Shown one piece after another: positions 1 through 7,030 of a DNA stretch of 9,029 nucleotides (positions are counted from its first letter, which is position 1; each line of letters opens with the position of its first letter). Source of the DNA: an uncultured Bacteroidia bacterium. Its GTDB lineage: Bacteria; Bacteroidota; Bacteroidia; Bacteroidales; UBA932. A program made the translations under genes and the position numbers. The DNA is taken from NCBI GenBank assembly GCA_902796455.1, contig CADBPH010000243.1, positions 1-9,029 of the forward strand, given 5' to 3'. The notes under the pieces are model-generated. The model was not told the origin of the DNA and did no database searches. It was given only the letters and a program-made list of their open reading frames with translations.

Positions 1-612
1 ATTGTCCTTGTCCCGGATAATGCGGACAGCGGCAATCTCTTTGACCGGCCTGCCGCTTGTCAGCAGGTCGGCGCATAAGTAGCCGCTTTTGTTCATGGGC
101 ATCCCGAAATAGGCGAGATATCCCGGATCTTCAAGTTTGGAATCGATGAAGACATAGGGGATTCCCTTTTCACGCAGTCGGGCGGTCAGGGATTTCGTCG
201 AGTCTGAGAATAACGGGACGACCACGACACCGGCAGGATCCAGTTCCATCAGCTGTTCGCAGGCAGCGTTGAAGGATGCGGCGTCATACTGGTCATATTC
301 AACGGTTTCTACCCGTACCCCCAGCGGGGCAACGTGTTCGCGTGCGCGCTGGATACCGCCCGCCATCAACCCCCAGAAGGAGCCTTCCGCCTGTGACGGA
401 ATCAGGACGGCGATGATATATTGCCTGGCGGAAGCCAGAAGGGAAGCGTAGACGTTGGGCTTGTATCCCAGGTCGTGGATGACCTTCAGGATTTTTTCCC
501 GGCTCTTGGGGGAGACCTCCCCGCGATTGTGCAGCACCCGGTCGACGGTCCCTTTGGAGAGGCCGGTCAGACGGGCAATGTCCATGATTGTTATCTTGTC
601 AGAAGATGGCAT
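1..612 (-). CDS. LacI-family transcriptional regulator with sugar-binding sensor domain (3' end beyond window)
   Basis: Reading the minus strand from the ATG at 612 gives 204 uninterrupted codons to the window edge, starting MPSSDKITIMDIARLTGLSK. Residues 7-53 are a typical LacI helix-turn-helix: the recognition part is SKGTVDRVLHNRG (19-31), followed by EVSPKSREKILKVIHDLGYKPN and a hinge (about 54-62, YASLLASAR). From about residue 65 (YIIAVLIPS) begins a periplasmic-binding-protein-like sensor domain, the kind that binds small sugars; it is cut off by the window edge. The GTVDRVLHNRG form resembles a LacI subgroup common in Bacteroidota (recalled, not searched). The start at 612 is preferred over the Met at residue 10 because the latter would delete the first part of the DNA-binding domain. 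The gene is divergent from the pectin operon and lies 113 bp from it, so it is probably a local cytoplasmic regulator responding to a pectin-derived sugar. The effector and whether it represses or activates cannot be told from sequence. Confidence 0.93.
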   Translation of the reverse strand, partial: MPSSDKITIMDIARLTGLSKGTVDRVLHNRGEVSPKSREKILKVIHDLGYKPNVYASLLASARQYIIAVLIPSQAEGSFWGLMAGGIQRAREHVAPLGVRVETVEYDQYDAASFNAACEQLMELDPAGVVVVPLFSDSTKSLTARLREKGIPYVFIDSKLEDPGYLAYFGMPMNKSGYLCADLLTSGRPVKEIAAVRIIRDKDN

Positions 613-633
613 GTTGGTGTTTGCTAACGGCTG

Positions 634-641
634 CAAAGATA
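634..641 (-). promoter_or_regulatory. Bacteroidota-type -7 promoter box for the lacI-like gene
   Basis: On the minus strand this reads TATCTTTG, an exact match to the Bacteroidota sigma-factor -7 consensus TAnnTTTG. It lies 21 bp upstream of the regulator ATG, giving a predicted short leader. No convincing -33 TTTG is visible about 19-20 bp further upstream; that region is occupied by a palindrome (665-674). Confidence 0.6.
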
Positions 642-664
642 ATATTTAATTTTTATTTCCGTTA

Positions 665-674
665 CCGTGCACGG
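665..674. promoter_or_regulatory. Candidate operator: perfect 10-bp palindrome between divergent promoters
   Basis: CCGTGCACGG equals its own reverse complement. It lies between the two opposed -7 boxes: 16 bp before the start of the plus-strand box at 691 and 23 bp from the minus-strand box ending at 641. It therefore covers the -33 region of the operon promoter and lies at or next to that of the regulator. Palindromes of this type are the usual binding sites of LacI-family dimers, and the regulator gene is adjacent, so binding by that protein is a reasonable inference. Most classic LacI-family operators have a central CG step, whereas this one is centred on GC, which lowers confidence. Confidence 0.5.
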
Positions 675-690
675 AATTTAAAAAAAATGA

Positions 691-698
691 TAACTTTG
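691..698 (+). promoter_or_regulatory. Bacteroidota-type -7 promoter box for the pectin operon
   Basis: TAACTTTG matches the Bacteroidota -7 consensus TAnnTTTG exactly and lies 27 bp before the GH28 start codon at 726, so transcription would start at about 705. It is preceded by an A-rich run (680-688). No TTTG-like -33 element is seen; the palindrome at 665-674 occupies the expected position, which would fit repression by steric block, or a promoter that depends on an activator. It is the only consensus-like promoter seen in front of the five plus-strand genes. Confidence 0.65.
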
Positions 699-725
699 CA
701 AGTTGTAAAAACATTTTAACCACGA

Positions 726-2246
726 ATGTATAAACACTTTCGACTGATAATCCTTCTTGCGGTTGCCTGCATGGTATCCTGTAAGACCTCCGGCGAATTC
801 GATGCGTTGTATCGGGATCTCCCTTTCGACATGCCGTCTCTGGAGCGTCCTTCGATTCCGGGCAGTTCGGTTTCCTTGCTGGATTTCGGCGGGGTCGGGG
901 ATGGCCGCACGATGAATACGCAAGCGTTTGCCGACGCCATCGGGTTTTTGTCCGAGCGGGGCGGCGGTCATCTTGTCGTTCCTGCCGGCATTTTCCGGAC
1001 GGGCCCGATTACGCTGCTCAGCAACATTGACCTGCATCTTGAGGCCGGCTCTATTCTCGTTTTTGACCCGGATCAGGATTTGTATCCCATCATCGATACC
1101 AATTTCGAAGGACTGGATGTCCGCAGGTGTCTGTCGCCGATCAATGCGACAGGCCAGAAGAACATCTCCATCACCGGCTCCGGCATCATCGACGGGAGCG
1201 GGGACGCCTGGCGGGAAGTGAAAAAGCGCAAGGTATCGCCCGATCTGTGGAAAACAATCACGCAAAAGGGCGGGATTCTCAGCGAAGACGGGGACGTATG
1301 GTATCCCGACGAGGGCTATATGAAGGCGCGGAAGACGGCCGGTTCTTTGAATCTTCCGGCTGCCGATCTGGATGAGAATGAAATCAAGACTTTCCTCCGC
1401 CCTGTCCTGGTTTCCCTGCGGGAGTGCGAACAGGTTTTGCTCGAAGGGTGCACCTTCCAGAATTCCCCTTGCTGGAACATCCATCCGCTCTATTGTAAGA
1501 ACGTGATAGTTAAAGATATCGTGGTGCGTAACCCGTATCATTCCGCCAATGGCGACGGCATCGATATCGATGCCTGCGAGAATGTGATCGTAACCGGCTC
1601 TTCTTTCGATGTCGGGGACGATGCCATCTGCCTGAAGTCGGGCAAGGATGAAGATGGACGCCGGCACGGGGTTCCCTGCCGCAACCTGATTATCAGCGGA
1701 TGTACGGTGTACCACGGGCATGGCGGCGTCGTGGTCGGCAGTGAAATGAGCGGAGGCGTGGAAAACATCCTGGTCCGCGACTGCCGTTTCATCGGGACGG
1801 ATGTCGGACTGCGTTTTAAAAGTACGCGCGGGCGCGGAGGGCTGGTCCGGAACATCTGGGCAGAGCGGGTGTTCATGAAGGATATCATTACCTACGGGGT
1901 GATTTTCAATCTGTATTATGCCGGCGTGAGCGCGACGGCCCTGAAGGAAGGGGACGGCGGAGAGGATCTCCGTCCGGTCGACGAGACGACTCCGGAATTC
2001 CGGGACATGCATTTCAAAGACATCGTCTGCGACGGTGCCGCCACGGCGGTTTACATCAACGGGCTTCCGGAAATGCCCGTCCGCGGGCTCGATTTCTCCG
2101 ATTGCCTGTTTTCCGCACAGCGGGGAGTGGACATCAGCTATGCTGACGGCGTATCGTTCCGCAATGTGTCCCTGAACCTTCCCGACGGGCAGGCTCCCGT
2201 CAAAGTGGCCCGCAGTAAGAATATCGATGAGGAGGGAATCCGATGA
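726..2246 (+). CDS. GH28 family polygalacturonase-type glycoside hydrolase, lipoprotein
   Basis: A 506-residue secreted enzyme of the right-handed beta-helix GH28 family, which hydrolyses alpha-1,4-galacturonosyl bonds in pectin (some members act on rhamnogalacturonan). The N-terminus is a lipoprotein signal peptide ending in MVSC with Cys19 as the lipidated residue. The GDGRTMNTQAF stretch (58-68) is the usual GH28 start. The catalytic signatures are all present: NGDGID (275-280, Asp277), GDD (297-299, Asp298 and Asp299), GHG (331-333, His332) and RFK (363-365, substrate-binding Arg and Lys). The first motif has Gly where many family members have Thr (NTDG). A segment of about 65 residues (163-228) between early helix turns resembles that of other Bacteroidota GH28 proteins. 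It is first in the operon and its stop overlaps the next start by 4 bp. No Shine-Dalgarno sequence precedes the ATG, which is normal in this phylum. Exo- or endo-action and exact substrate are not decidable here; exo-trimming of imported oligomers is my preferred reading. Confidence 0.93.
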   Translation: MYKHFRLIILLAVACMVSCKTSGEFDALYRDLPFDMPSLERPSIPGSSVSLLDFGGVGDGRTMNTQAFADAIGFLSERGGGHLVVPAGIFRTGPITLLSNIDLHLEAGSILVFDPDQDLYPIIDTNFEGLDVRRCLSPINATGQKNISITGSGIIDGSGDAWREVKKRKVSPDLWKTITQKGGILSEDGDVWYPDEGYMKARKTAGSLNLPAADLDENEIKTFLRPVLVSLRECEQVLLEGCTFQNSPCWNIHPLYCKNVIVKDIVVRNPYHSANGDGIDIDACENVIVTGSSFDVGDDAICLKSGKDEDGRRHGVPCRNLIISGCTVYHGHGGVVVGSEMSGGVENILVRDCRFIGTDVGLRFKSTRGRGGLVRNIWAERVFMKDIITYGVIFNLYYAGVSATALKEGDGGEDLRPVDETTPEFRDMHFKDIVCDGAATAVYINGLPEMPVRGLDFSDCLFSAQRGVDISYADGVSFRNVSLNLPDGQAPVKVARSKNIDEEGIR

Positions 2247-3931
2247 AAAGAATCTTCCTGGCAGTTTTCCTGCTTCCCATTGTTTTGGTTTCCAGTTCGT
2301 TCACCATTCATTTGATGGGGGATTCAACCATGGCGGACAAGAATCTCGCTGGCGGGAATCCGGAACGGGGCTGGGGCATGATGTTCCCGAATTGCCTGGA
2401 CGGCAGCATCCAGGTGGTCAATTATGCCCAGAACGGGCGCAGTACGAAGAGTTTCATTGATTTGGGACTGTGGGACAAGGTGAAGTCCGGAATGAAGGCA
2501 GGAGACTATGTCTTTATCCAGTTCGGACACAATGATTCCAAAGAGTCGGACCCGGCCCGGTATGCGGCTCCCTGGGGCGCCTATCAGGACAATCTCCGGC
2601 TCTTTGTGCAGACGGCAAAAGCTGCCGGTGCCCATCCCGTATTGCTGACTCCGGTCGCCCGGCGCTGGTTCAAAGGCGGCCGGCTGGACCGGGAATGCCA
2701 TGGGGATTATCCCGCGGCCATGAAGCAGGTGGCGCAGCAGGAAGGTGTTCCGCTGCTGGATATTACGACCCTGACGCTGGATTGGATCGAGTCGTTGGGG
2801 GACGAGGCTTCGCGTCCGTATTTCATGTGGATCGAGCCCGGGAAATACCCTGCCTGTCCGGACGGAAAGCAGGACAATACCCACACCGTTGCCCGCGGGG
2901 CGCGTAAAGTGGCGGATATCGTTTGCAGTGCTGTCCGCGCGCAGTTGCCGGAAATTGCCGCCCACCTGGTGCATTATGACATCGTCGTGGACCAGCACGG
3001 ATTCGGGGATTATTTCACGATCCAGGAGGCCATCGACGCGGCGCCGGATTACTGCCACGATGAAGTTACTACAATCCTGGTGCACAAAGGAATATACAAG
3101 GAGATGGTGACCATTCCGCACAACAAGTGCCGGCTCCGTATCGTCGGTCAGGGCGCGGATGAAACCATTCTGACCTATGACAAATATGCGCGGCAGTATT
3201 GGCCGGACCGCGCGTTTACGGTGGGGACCTCCGGCAGCGCGACAATGTACATCCATGCCAGTTATGTCACGCTCGAGGATATGACCGTTGAGAACAGCGC
3301 CGGGGACGGGAAGGATATCGCCCAGGCCGTCGCCCTGTTCACGGACGGGGATTTCCTCTTCTTCCACCGCTGCCGCCTGGTCGGCAACCAGGATACGGTC
3401 TATACGTTCGGCCGGTACGGAGAGTTCGGCGGCGTGAAACGCAATTATTTCCTGGACTGCTATATAGAAGGAACCACCGATTTCATCTTCGGTCCCAGCA
3501 TCGCGTGGTTTGAACGTTGTCACATCCACAGCAAGAAAAACAGCTATGTGACAGCGGCTTCGACTTTTGAAGGGCAGCAGTGGGGCTATGTTTTCCATGC
3601 CTGCAAGCTGACGGCGGATCCGGATGTGACAAAGTGCTATCTCGGCCGTCCCTGGGGAGCTTATGCCAAAACCGTATTCCTGGAATGTGAATTGGGCCCG
3701 CATATCCTGCCCGAAGGCTGGCATGACTGGGAGAAAGAAGGGAAGCCCGACACGAAGAAGAATTCCTATTATGCGGAATACAAGAATTCAGGCCCTGGTG
3801 CCGCCGGAAAGAAAGAGCGGGTGAAATGGTCCTACCAGCTGTCTGACAGGCAGGCAAAAGCATATACTTTTGAAAATGTGATGTTCCAGAAAGGAGATAA
3901 AGCTCCCTGGAATCCGTTCGAGAATAAATGA
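2243..3931 (+). CDS. Bifunctional CE12 acetylesterase - CE8 pectin methylesterase
   Basis: A 562-residue protein with two pectin de-esterifying domains in one chain. Residues 1-18 form a standard signal peptide without a lipobox Cys, so the mature protein is probably soluble in the periplasm. Residues 20-235 are an SGNH hydrolase of the rhamnogalacturonan acetylesterase type (CE12): MGDSTM with nucleophile Ser28, Gly65 of NGRS, GHND (95-98, Asn97) and the DNTH motif (Asp211, His214). Residues 245-560 are a CE8 pectinesterase beta-helix: GFGDYFTIQEAIDAAP (253-268), QAVAL (361-365), GNQDT (381-385, Asp384 as acid/base), DFIFG (413-417, Asp413 as nucleophile) and LGRPW (467-471, Arg469 and Trp471). 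Both active sites look complete. The start overlaps the GH28 stop (ATGA), with a GGAGG at 2231-2235 seven bases upstream, so translation is probably coupled. Inferred role: stripping acetyl and methyl esters so that GH28 and GH105 can act. CE12 domains may also act on other acetylated pectins. Confidence 0.93.
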   Translation: MKRIFLAVFLLPIVLVSSSFTIHLMGDSTMADKNLAGGNPERGWGMMFPNCLDGSIQVVNYAQNGRSTKSFIDLGLWDKVKSGMKAGDYVFIQFGHNDSKESDPARYAAPWGAYQDNLRLFVQTAKAAGAHPVLLTPVARRWFKGGRLDRECHGDYPAAMKQVAQQEGVPLLDITTLTLDWIESLGDEASRPYFMWIEPGKYPACPDGKQDNTHTVARGARKVADIVCSAVRAQLPEIAAHLVHYDIVVDQHGFGDYFTIQEAIDAAPDYCHDEVTTILVHKGIYKEMVTIPHNKCRLRIVGQGADETILTYDKYARQYWPDRAFTVGTSGSATMYIHASYVTLEDMTVENSAGDGKDIAQAVALFTDGDFLFFHRCRLVGNQDTVYTFGRYGEFGGVKRNYFLDCYIEGTTDFIFGPSIAWFERCHIHSKKNSYVTAASTFEGQQWGYVFHACKLTADPDVTKCYLGRPWGAYAKTVFLECELGPHILPEGWHDWEKEGKPDTKKNSYYAEYKNSGPGAAGKKERVKWSYQLSDRQAKAYTFENVMFQKGDKAPWNPFENK

Positions 3932-5130
3932 TGAGCGGGAGAACGTACATATCGGTCCTGGCTGCGGCCGTGTTGCTCTTGTCCGGATGCAAAAACGGGC
4001 AGGAGCCGCTGTCTGTCAGCGTCGTGCGCAGCGAAATCCTCCGGAACCCCGATGCCGCCGACCTGGACGGCTTGAAGGGGCGCCTGAAATGGAACTATAC
4101 GACCGGGTTGGAACTGAAGGCCTTCCTGGACGTGGCGCAGCGCTACGGGATGGATTCCGTCTCGGCATACGTCGAAAACTGGTACGACCGGATGATCGAC
4201 ACGACGGGTGCGGTCCGGACGTACAAACTGTCCAACTTCTCGACGGACCATGTCTGTCCGGGGCGGACGTTGTTCCAGCTGTACGACATGACCGGCAAGG
4301 AAAAATACCGTCGGGCGATGGATACCCTGCGCCGCCAGCTTTCCCTGCAGCCGCGCACCCCGGAAGGTGGTTTCTGGCACAAAAAAGTGTATCCGGACCA
4401 GATGTGGCTGGACGGCCTGTACATGGCGCAGCCTTTTTATGCGGAATATACGGCCCGCTATGAGCGTGAAGAGCTGAAAGACAGCTGTTTCCAGGATATT
4501 GTCAGGCATTTCCTCATCGTGGCGGAGCATACCTTCGATCCGCAGACCCGCCTGTACCGCCATGCCTGGGATGCGTCCCGGAGCATGTTCTGGTGCGATC
4601 CGGCAACAGGCCAGTCGGCCCATGCCTGGGGACGGGCGCTCGGATGGTATTGCATGGCTCTGGTGGACGTCCTGCCCTGGATTCCGGAGGGGACTGCCGG
4701 CCGCGATTCCCTGCTTTCCGTGCTCGGCGGAATTTACGAAGTGCTCCCGGAGTATGCCGATCCGGCAACGGGCATGTGGTATCAGGTTCTGGACCGGCCC
4801 GGCGCAGCAGGCAATTATGTCGAGGCGACGTGTTCCTGCATGTTTGTCTATGCGGCCCTCAAAGGGACGCGGCTGGGCCTGCTGCCGGCAAGCTTGCGCC
4901 CGTGGGCGGAGGAGTCCTATCGGAAACTCCTGAAGGAATTTGTCGTCCGGGATGCGGAGGGGACTGTCAGTCTGGAACGGTGTTGCGAAGTGGCCGGACT
5001 GGGAGGAAAGGACAACCGCCGCGGCGACTATGCTTATTATGTCGGGGAACGCATCCGCAGCAATGACCCCAAAGGAATCGGTCCGCTGATCTGGGCCGCA
5101 TTGGAAATGGAGGAAGATTATGAGAAATAA
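3928..5130 (+). CDS. GH105 unsaturated galacturonyl/rhamnogalacturonyl hydrolase, lipoprotein
   Basis: A 400-residue (alpha/alpha)6-barrel enzyme of the YteR/YesR type, which removes the 4,5-unsaturated uronic acid that pectin lyases leave at the non-reducing end. The N-terminus carries a lipoprotein signal ending in LLSGC (Cys21). Family landmarks are GGFWHKK (147-153), DQMWLDGLYMAQPF (157-170) with Asp162 as the likely general acid, RHAWD (211-215), HAWGRALGWY (232-241) and the late NYVEATCSCMFVYA segment (296-309). Length is normal for the family. The ATG at 3928 overlaps the previous stop by 4 bp; a second in-frame ATG at 3931 overlaps it by one base and is an equal candidate. No Shine-Dalgarno is suitably placed, so re-initiation after the upstream stop is likely. 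The residues after Cys21 (KNGQEP) are not an acidic surface-export signal, which suggests the periplasmic face. Preference for rhamnogalacturonan or homogalacturonan products is not decidable from sequence. Confidence 0.93.
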   Translation: MMSGRTYISVLAAAVLLLSGCKNGQEPLSVSVVRSEILRNPDAADLDGLKGRLKWNYTTGLELKAFLDVAQRYGMDSVSAYVENWYDRMIDTTGAVRTYKLSNFSTDHVCPGRTLFQLYDMTGKEKYRRAMDTLRRQLSLQPRTPEGGFWHKKVYPDQMWLDGLYMAQPFYAEYTARYEREELKDSCFQDIVRHFLIVAEHTFDPQTRLYRHAWDASRSMFWCDPATGQSAHAWGRALGWYCMALVDVLPWIPEGTAGRDSLLSVLGGIYEVLPEYADPATGMWYQVLDRPGAAGNYVEATCSCMFVYAALKGTRLGLLPASLRPWAEESYRKLLKEFVVRDAEGTVSLERCCEVAGLGGKDNRRGDYAYYVGERIRSNDPKGIGPLIWAALEMEEDYEK

Positions 5131-7030
5131 ATTGACAATCAGATATGTAGTGGCGATTTTCGCCATGATGGCCGCGTTGCACTCCTGCGGCCCGGACGAC
5201 AAGCCGGAATCCGAATCGGCACCTGCAGTCCCGTCGGGCCTGACCCTGCATGATGCGACGGAAACCACCCTGGCGTTCCAGTGGGATGCGGTTTCCGGGG
5301 CGGACAGTTATGCCTGGAAATTGGTCCAGGGGGCATCGACGGTGAAAGAGGGGACATCCTCCAGCCGCAATGCTGTCATATCCGGTCTGACGGCCGGAAC
5401 GGCCTATCGTTTCGCTGTCAGCGCACTCAAGGGCGGCCTTCAGTCTGCGTTTACGGCGTATCTGGATGCTTCCACGAAAACGGCGGTGACTCCCGAGCCG
5501 GATCCCGACCCGGTGGATCCCCAGCCCGGAACCGATCAGTATGAGGAATTCAAGATCCCTGCATGGGAAGAGGATGGCGTGGCCCGGGCGTTCCCGGGTG
5601 CGGAAGGCGGCGGCATGTATTGCGCCGGCGGCCGCGGCGGCGATGTGTATCATGTCAAGAACCTGAACGATTCCGGCGAAAACTCCCTCCGCTGGGCGCT
5701 GGGGAAGAGCGGGAAACGGACCATCGTCTTTGACGTGGCCGGAATCATTGAACTGAATTCCACCCTGGATATCAAAAACGGACAGGTGACGATCGCCGGC
5801 CAGACGGCGCCCGGTGACGGAATCTGTATCAAAAACTTCGCTACGCGGATCAATACCGGGGACGACAAGGCGGCCAGCGGCAAGGATGGAGATGTCATCA
5901 TCCGTTTCATCCGTTTCCGCATGGGCGACGAAAAGAAAACGGAAGACGATGCCATCTGGGGACGTCGCAACCGCAACATCATCCTGGACCACTGCTCGAT
6001 GAGCTGGTCGACCGACGAGTGCGCTTCGTTCTATGGGAATGAGAACTTTACGATGCAATGGTGCATCCTTTCCGAGAGCCTGACCAATTCCGTGCACGGG
6101 AAGGGCAGCCATGGTTATGGGGGAATCTGGGGCGGCAAGAACGCGTCATTCCACCACAACCTGTTGGCCCACCACAACAACCGGACGCCGCGTTTCGACC
6201 ATCCGAATGTGTACGAAGATCCTGCATCTCCGGCCATGCGCGGCCATGTCGACCATCGCAACAACGTGATTTACAACTGGGGCTCCGGCAGCGGCTGCTA
6301 TGGGGGGAACAACGGCTATTTCAACATGGTCGGGAATTACTACAAGCCGGGTCCGGCCTCCGTCGACCGTCATTTCTTCATCGAGGCGGACGGCGTGTAC
6401 AAATCCGGTTCTTCCTATATCCGGTATGAGTATCCCTATCTTTACCTTTCGGGGAATAAGCATACGCAGCATGCGGACATCACTTCGTCGAATGCTTCCG
6501 GCGTCTATTGGAAAGTTGAGAGCGGGTATTTCGGCGAAGCGGTTTCCAAAGACGGTCATGTGGTAGACAAACCGCATGCAATCAGCGGGAAAGGCGGTGC
6601 AAAGGCCTACACGACGACCTTCTCCGCCGACCAGGCCTATGAGCGGGTGCTTGCCTATGCCGGCGCTTCTTTGCGCCAGGATGCGGTAGACAAGCGTGCT
6701 GTGGCGGATACCCGTTCCGGCAAGGCGACCATTCCTGCGGGCAGCAACGGCAGCAAGGGCGGCCTGATCGACACCCAGACGGATGCCGGCGGCTGGCCTT
6801 CCTACAAGGCAACGGAAGCGGAACTGGCGCGGATCCTGGATACGGACGGCGACGGCATGCCGGACTGGTTCGAGGAGCAGTTTGGGCTGGATAAGGCGAA
6901 ACCGGCTGATGGAAAGGTCATTACGCTGGACAAGCATGGCCGGTATACCAATCTTGAAATGTACTTGCACTACCTGGTGAGGGACATCGTCGCGGCACAG
7001 GCAGACGGCGGGGAATATACGGAACTATAA
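5120..7030 (+). CDS. PL1 pectate lyase with N-terminal fibronectin type III domain, lipoprotein
   Basis: A 636-residue enzyme expected to cleave polygalacturonate by beta-elimination using calcium. It has a lipoprotein signal ending ALHSC (Cys23), followed by GPDDKPESE, an acidic stretch like Bacteroidota surface-export signals. Residues 36-120 form an FN3-like domain (Trp55, ISGLTAGTAYRFAV), then a Pro/Asp-rich linker (125-137). The PL1 beta-helix spans about 155-460: FPGAEGGGMYCAGGRGG (158-174), VTIAGQTAPGDGI (223-235), ILDHCSMSWSTDE (288-300, probable calcium-binding Asp290 and Asp299) and HHNNRTPRF (351-359, candidate catalytic Arg355 and Arg358). The C-terminus has DTDGDGMPDWFEEQFGLD (574-591), a single calcium-loop-like motif common at the end of these lyases. 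The gene overlaps GH105 by 11 bp and has GGAGG at 5109-5113, six bases before the ATG, which supports this start. It is the most probable surface endo-enzyme of the locus and produces the unsaturated ends that GH105 removes. Confidence 0.93.
   Translation: MRNKLTIRYVVAIFAMMAALHSCGPDDKPESESAPAVPSGLTLHDATETTLAFQWDAVSGADSYAWKLVQGASTVKEGTSSSRNAVISGLTAGTAYRFAVSALKGGLQSAFTAYLDASTKTAVTPEPDPDPVDPQPGTDQYEEFKIPAWEEDGVARAFPGAEGGGMYCAGGRGGDVYHVKNLNDSGENSLRWALGKSGKRTIVFDVAGIIELNSTLDIKNGQVTIAGQTAPGDGICIKNFATRINTGDDKAASGKDGDVIIRFIRFRMGDEKKTEDDAIWGRRNRNIILDHCSMSWSTDECASFYGNENFTMQWCILSESLTNSVHGKGSHGYGGIWGGKNASFHHNLLAHHNNRTPRFDHPNVYEDPASPAMRGHVDHRNNVIYNWGSGSGCYGGNNGYFNMVGNYYKPGPASVDRHFFIEADGVYKSGSSYIRYEYPYLYLSGNKHTQHADITSSNASGVYWKVESGYFGEAVSKDGHVVDKPHAISGKGGAKAYTTTFSADQAYERVLAYAGASLRQDAVDKRAVADTRSGKATIPAGSNGSKGGLIDTQTDAGGWPSYKATEAELARILDTDGDGMPDWFEEQFGLDKAKPADGKVITLDKHGRYTNLEMYLHYLVRDIVAAQADGGEYTEL

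Noticed and set aside
269..649. Small plus-strand open frames within the lacI-like region
   Set aside because: They are the opposite strand of the regulator's DNA-binding and sensor domains, whose reading frame is fully open for 204 codons.
680..688. A-run as a terminator tail for a minus-strand transcript
   Set aside because: The only nearby palindrome (665-674) has no loop-forming spacer and lies between divergent start sites, where a terminator makes little sense; no minus-strand gene ends here.
678..2012. Long minus-strand open frame (444 codons) opposite the GH28 gene
   Set aside because: It is low in recognisable motifs and rich in Arg, His and Ile-Pro runs typical of the reverse frame of a GC-rich gene; the plus strand has complete GH28 motifs and a signal peptide.
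2324..3724. Minus-strand open frame (466 codons) opposite CE12-CE8
   Set aside because: Composition of an antisense shadow and no domain recognised, while the opposite strand encodes two complete esterase domains.
3832..5268. Minus-strand open frame (478 codons) across GH105 and neighbouring gene ends
   Set aside because: It spans three plus-strand gene boundaries, has no recognisable domain, and starts inside the PL1 gene.
4967..6112. Minus-strand open frame (381 codons) opposite GH105 end and PL1
   Set aside because: Antisense shadow caused by codon bias in GC-rich DNA; no family features.
6839..6892. Dockerin or EF-hand pair reading of the DTDGDG motif
   Set aside because: Only one loop is present; dockerins need two repeated loops, and cellulosome-type anchoring is not expected for a lipid-anchored enzyme.
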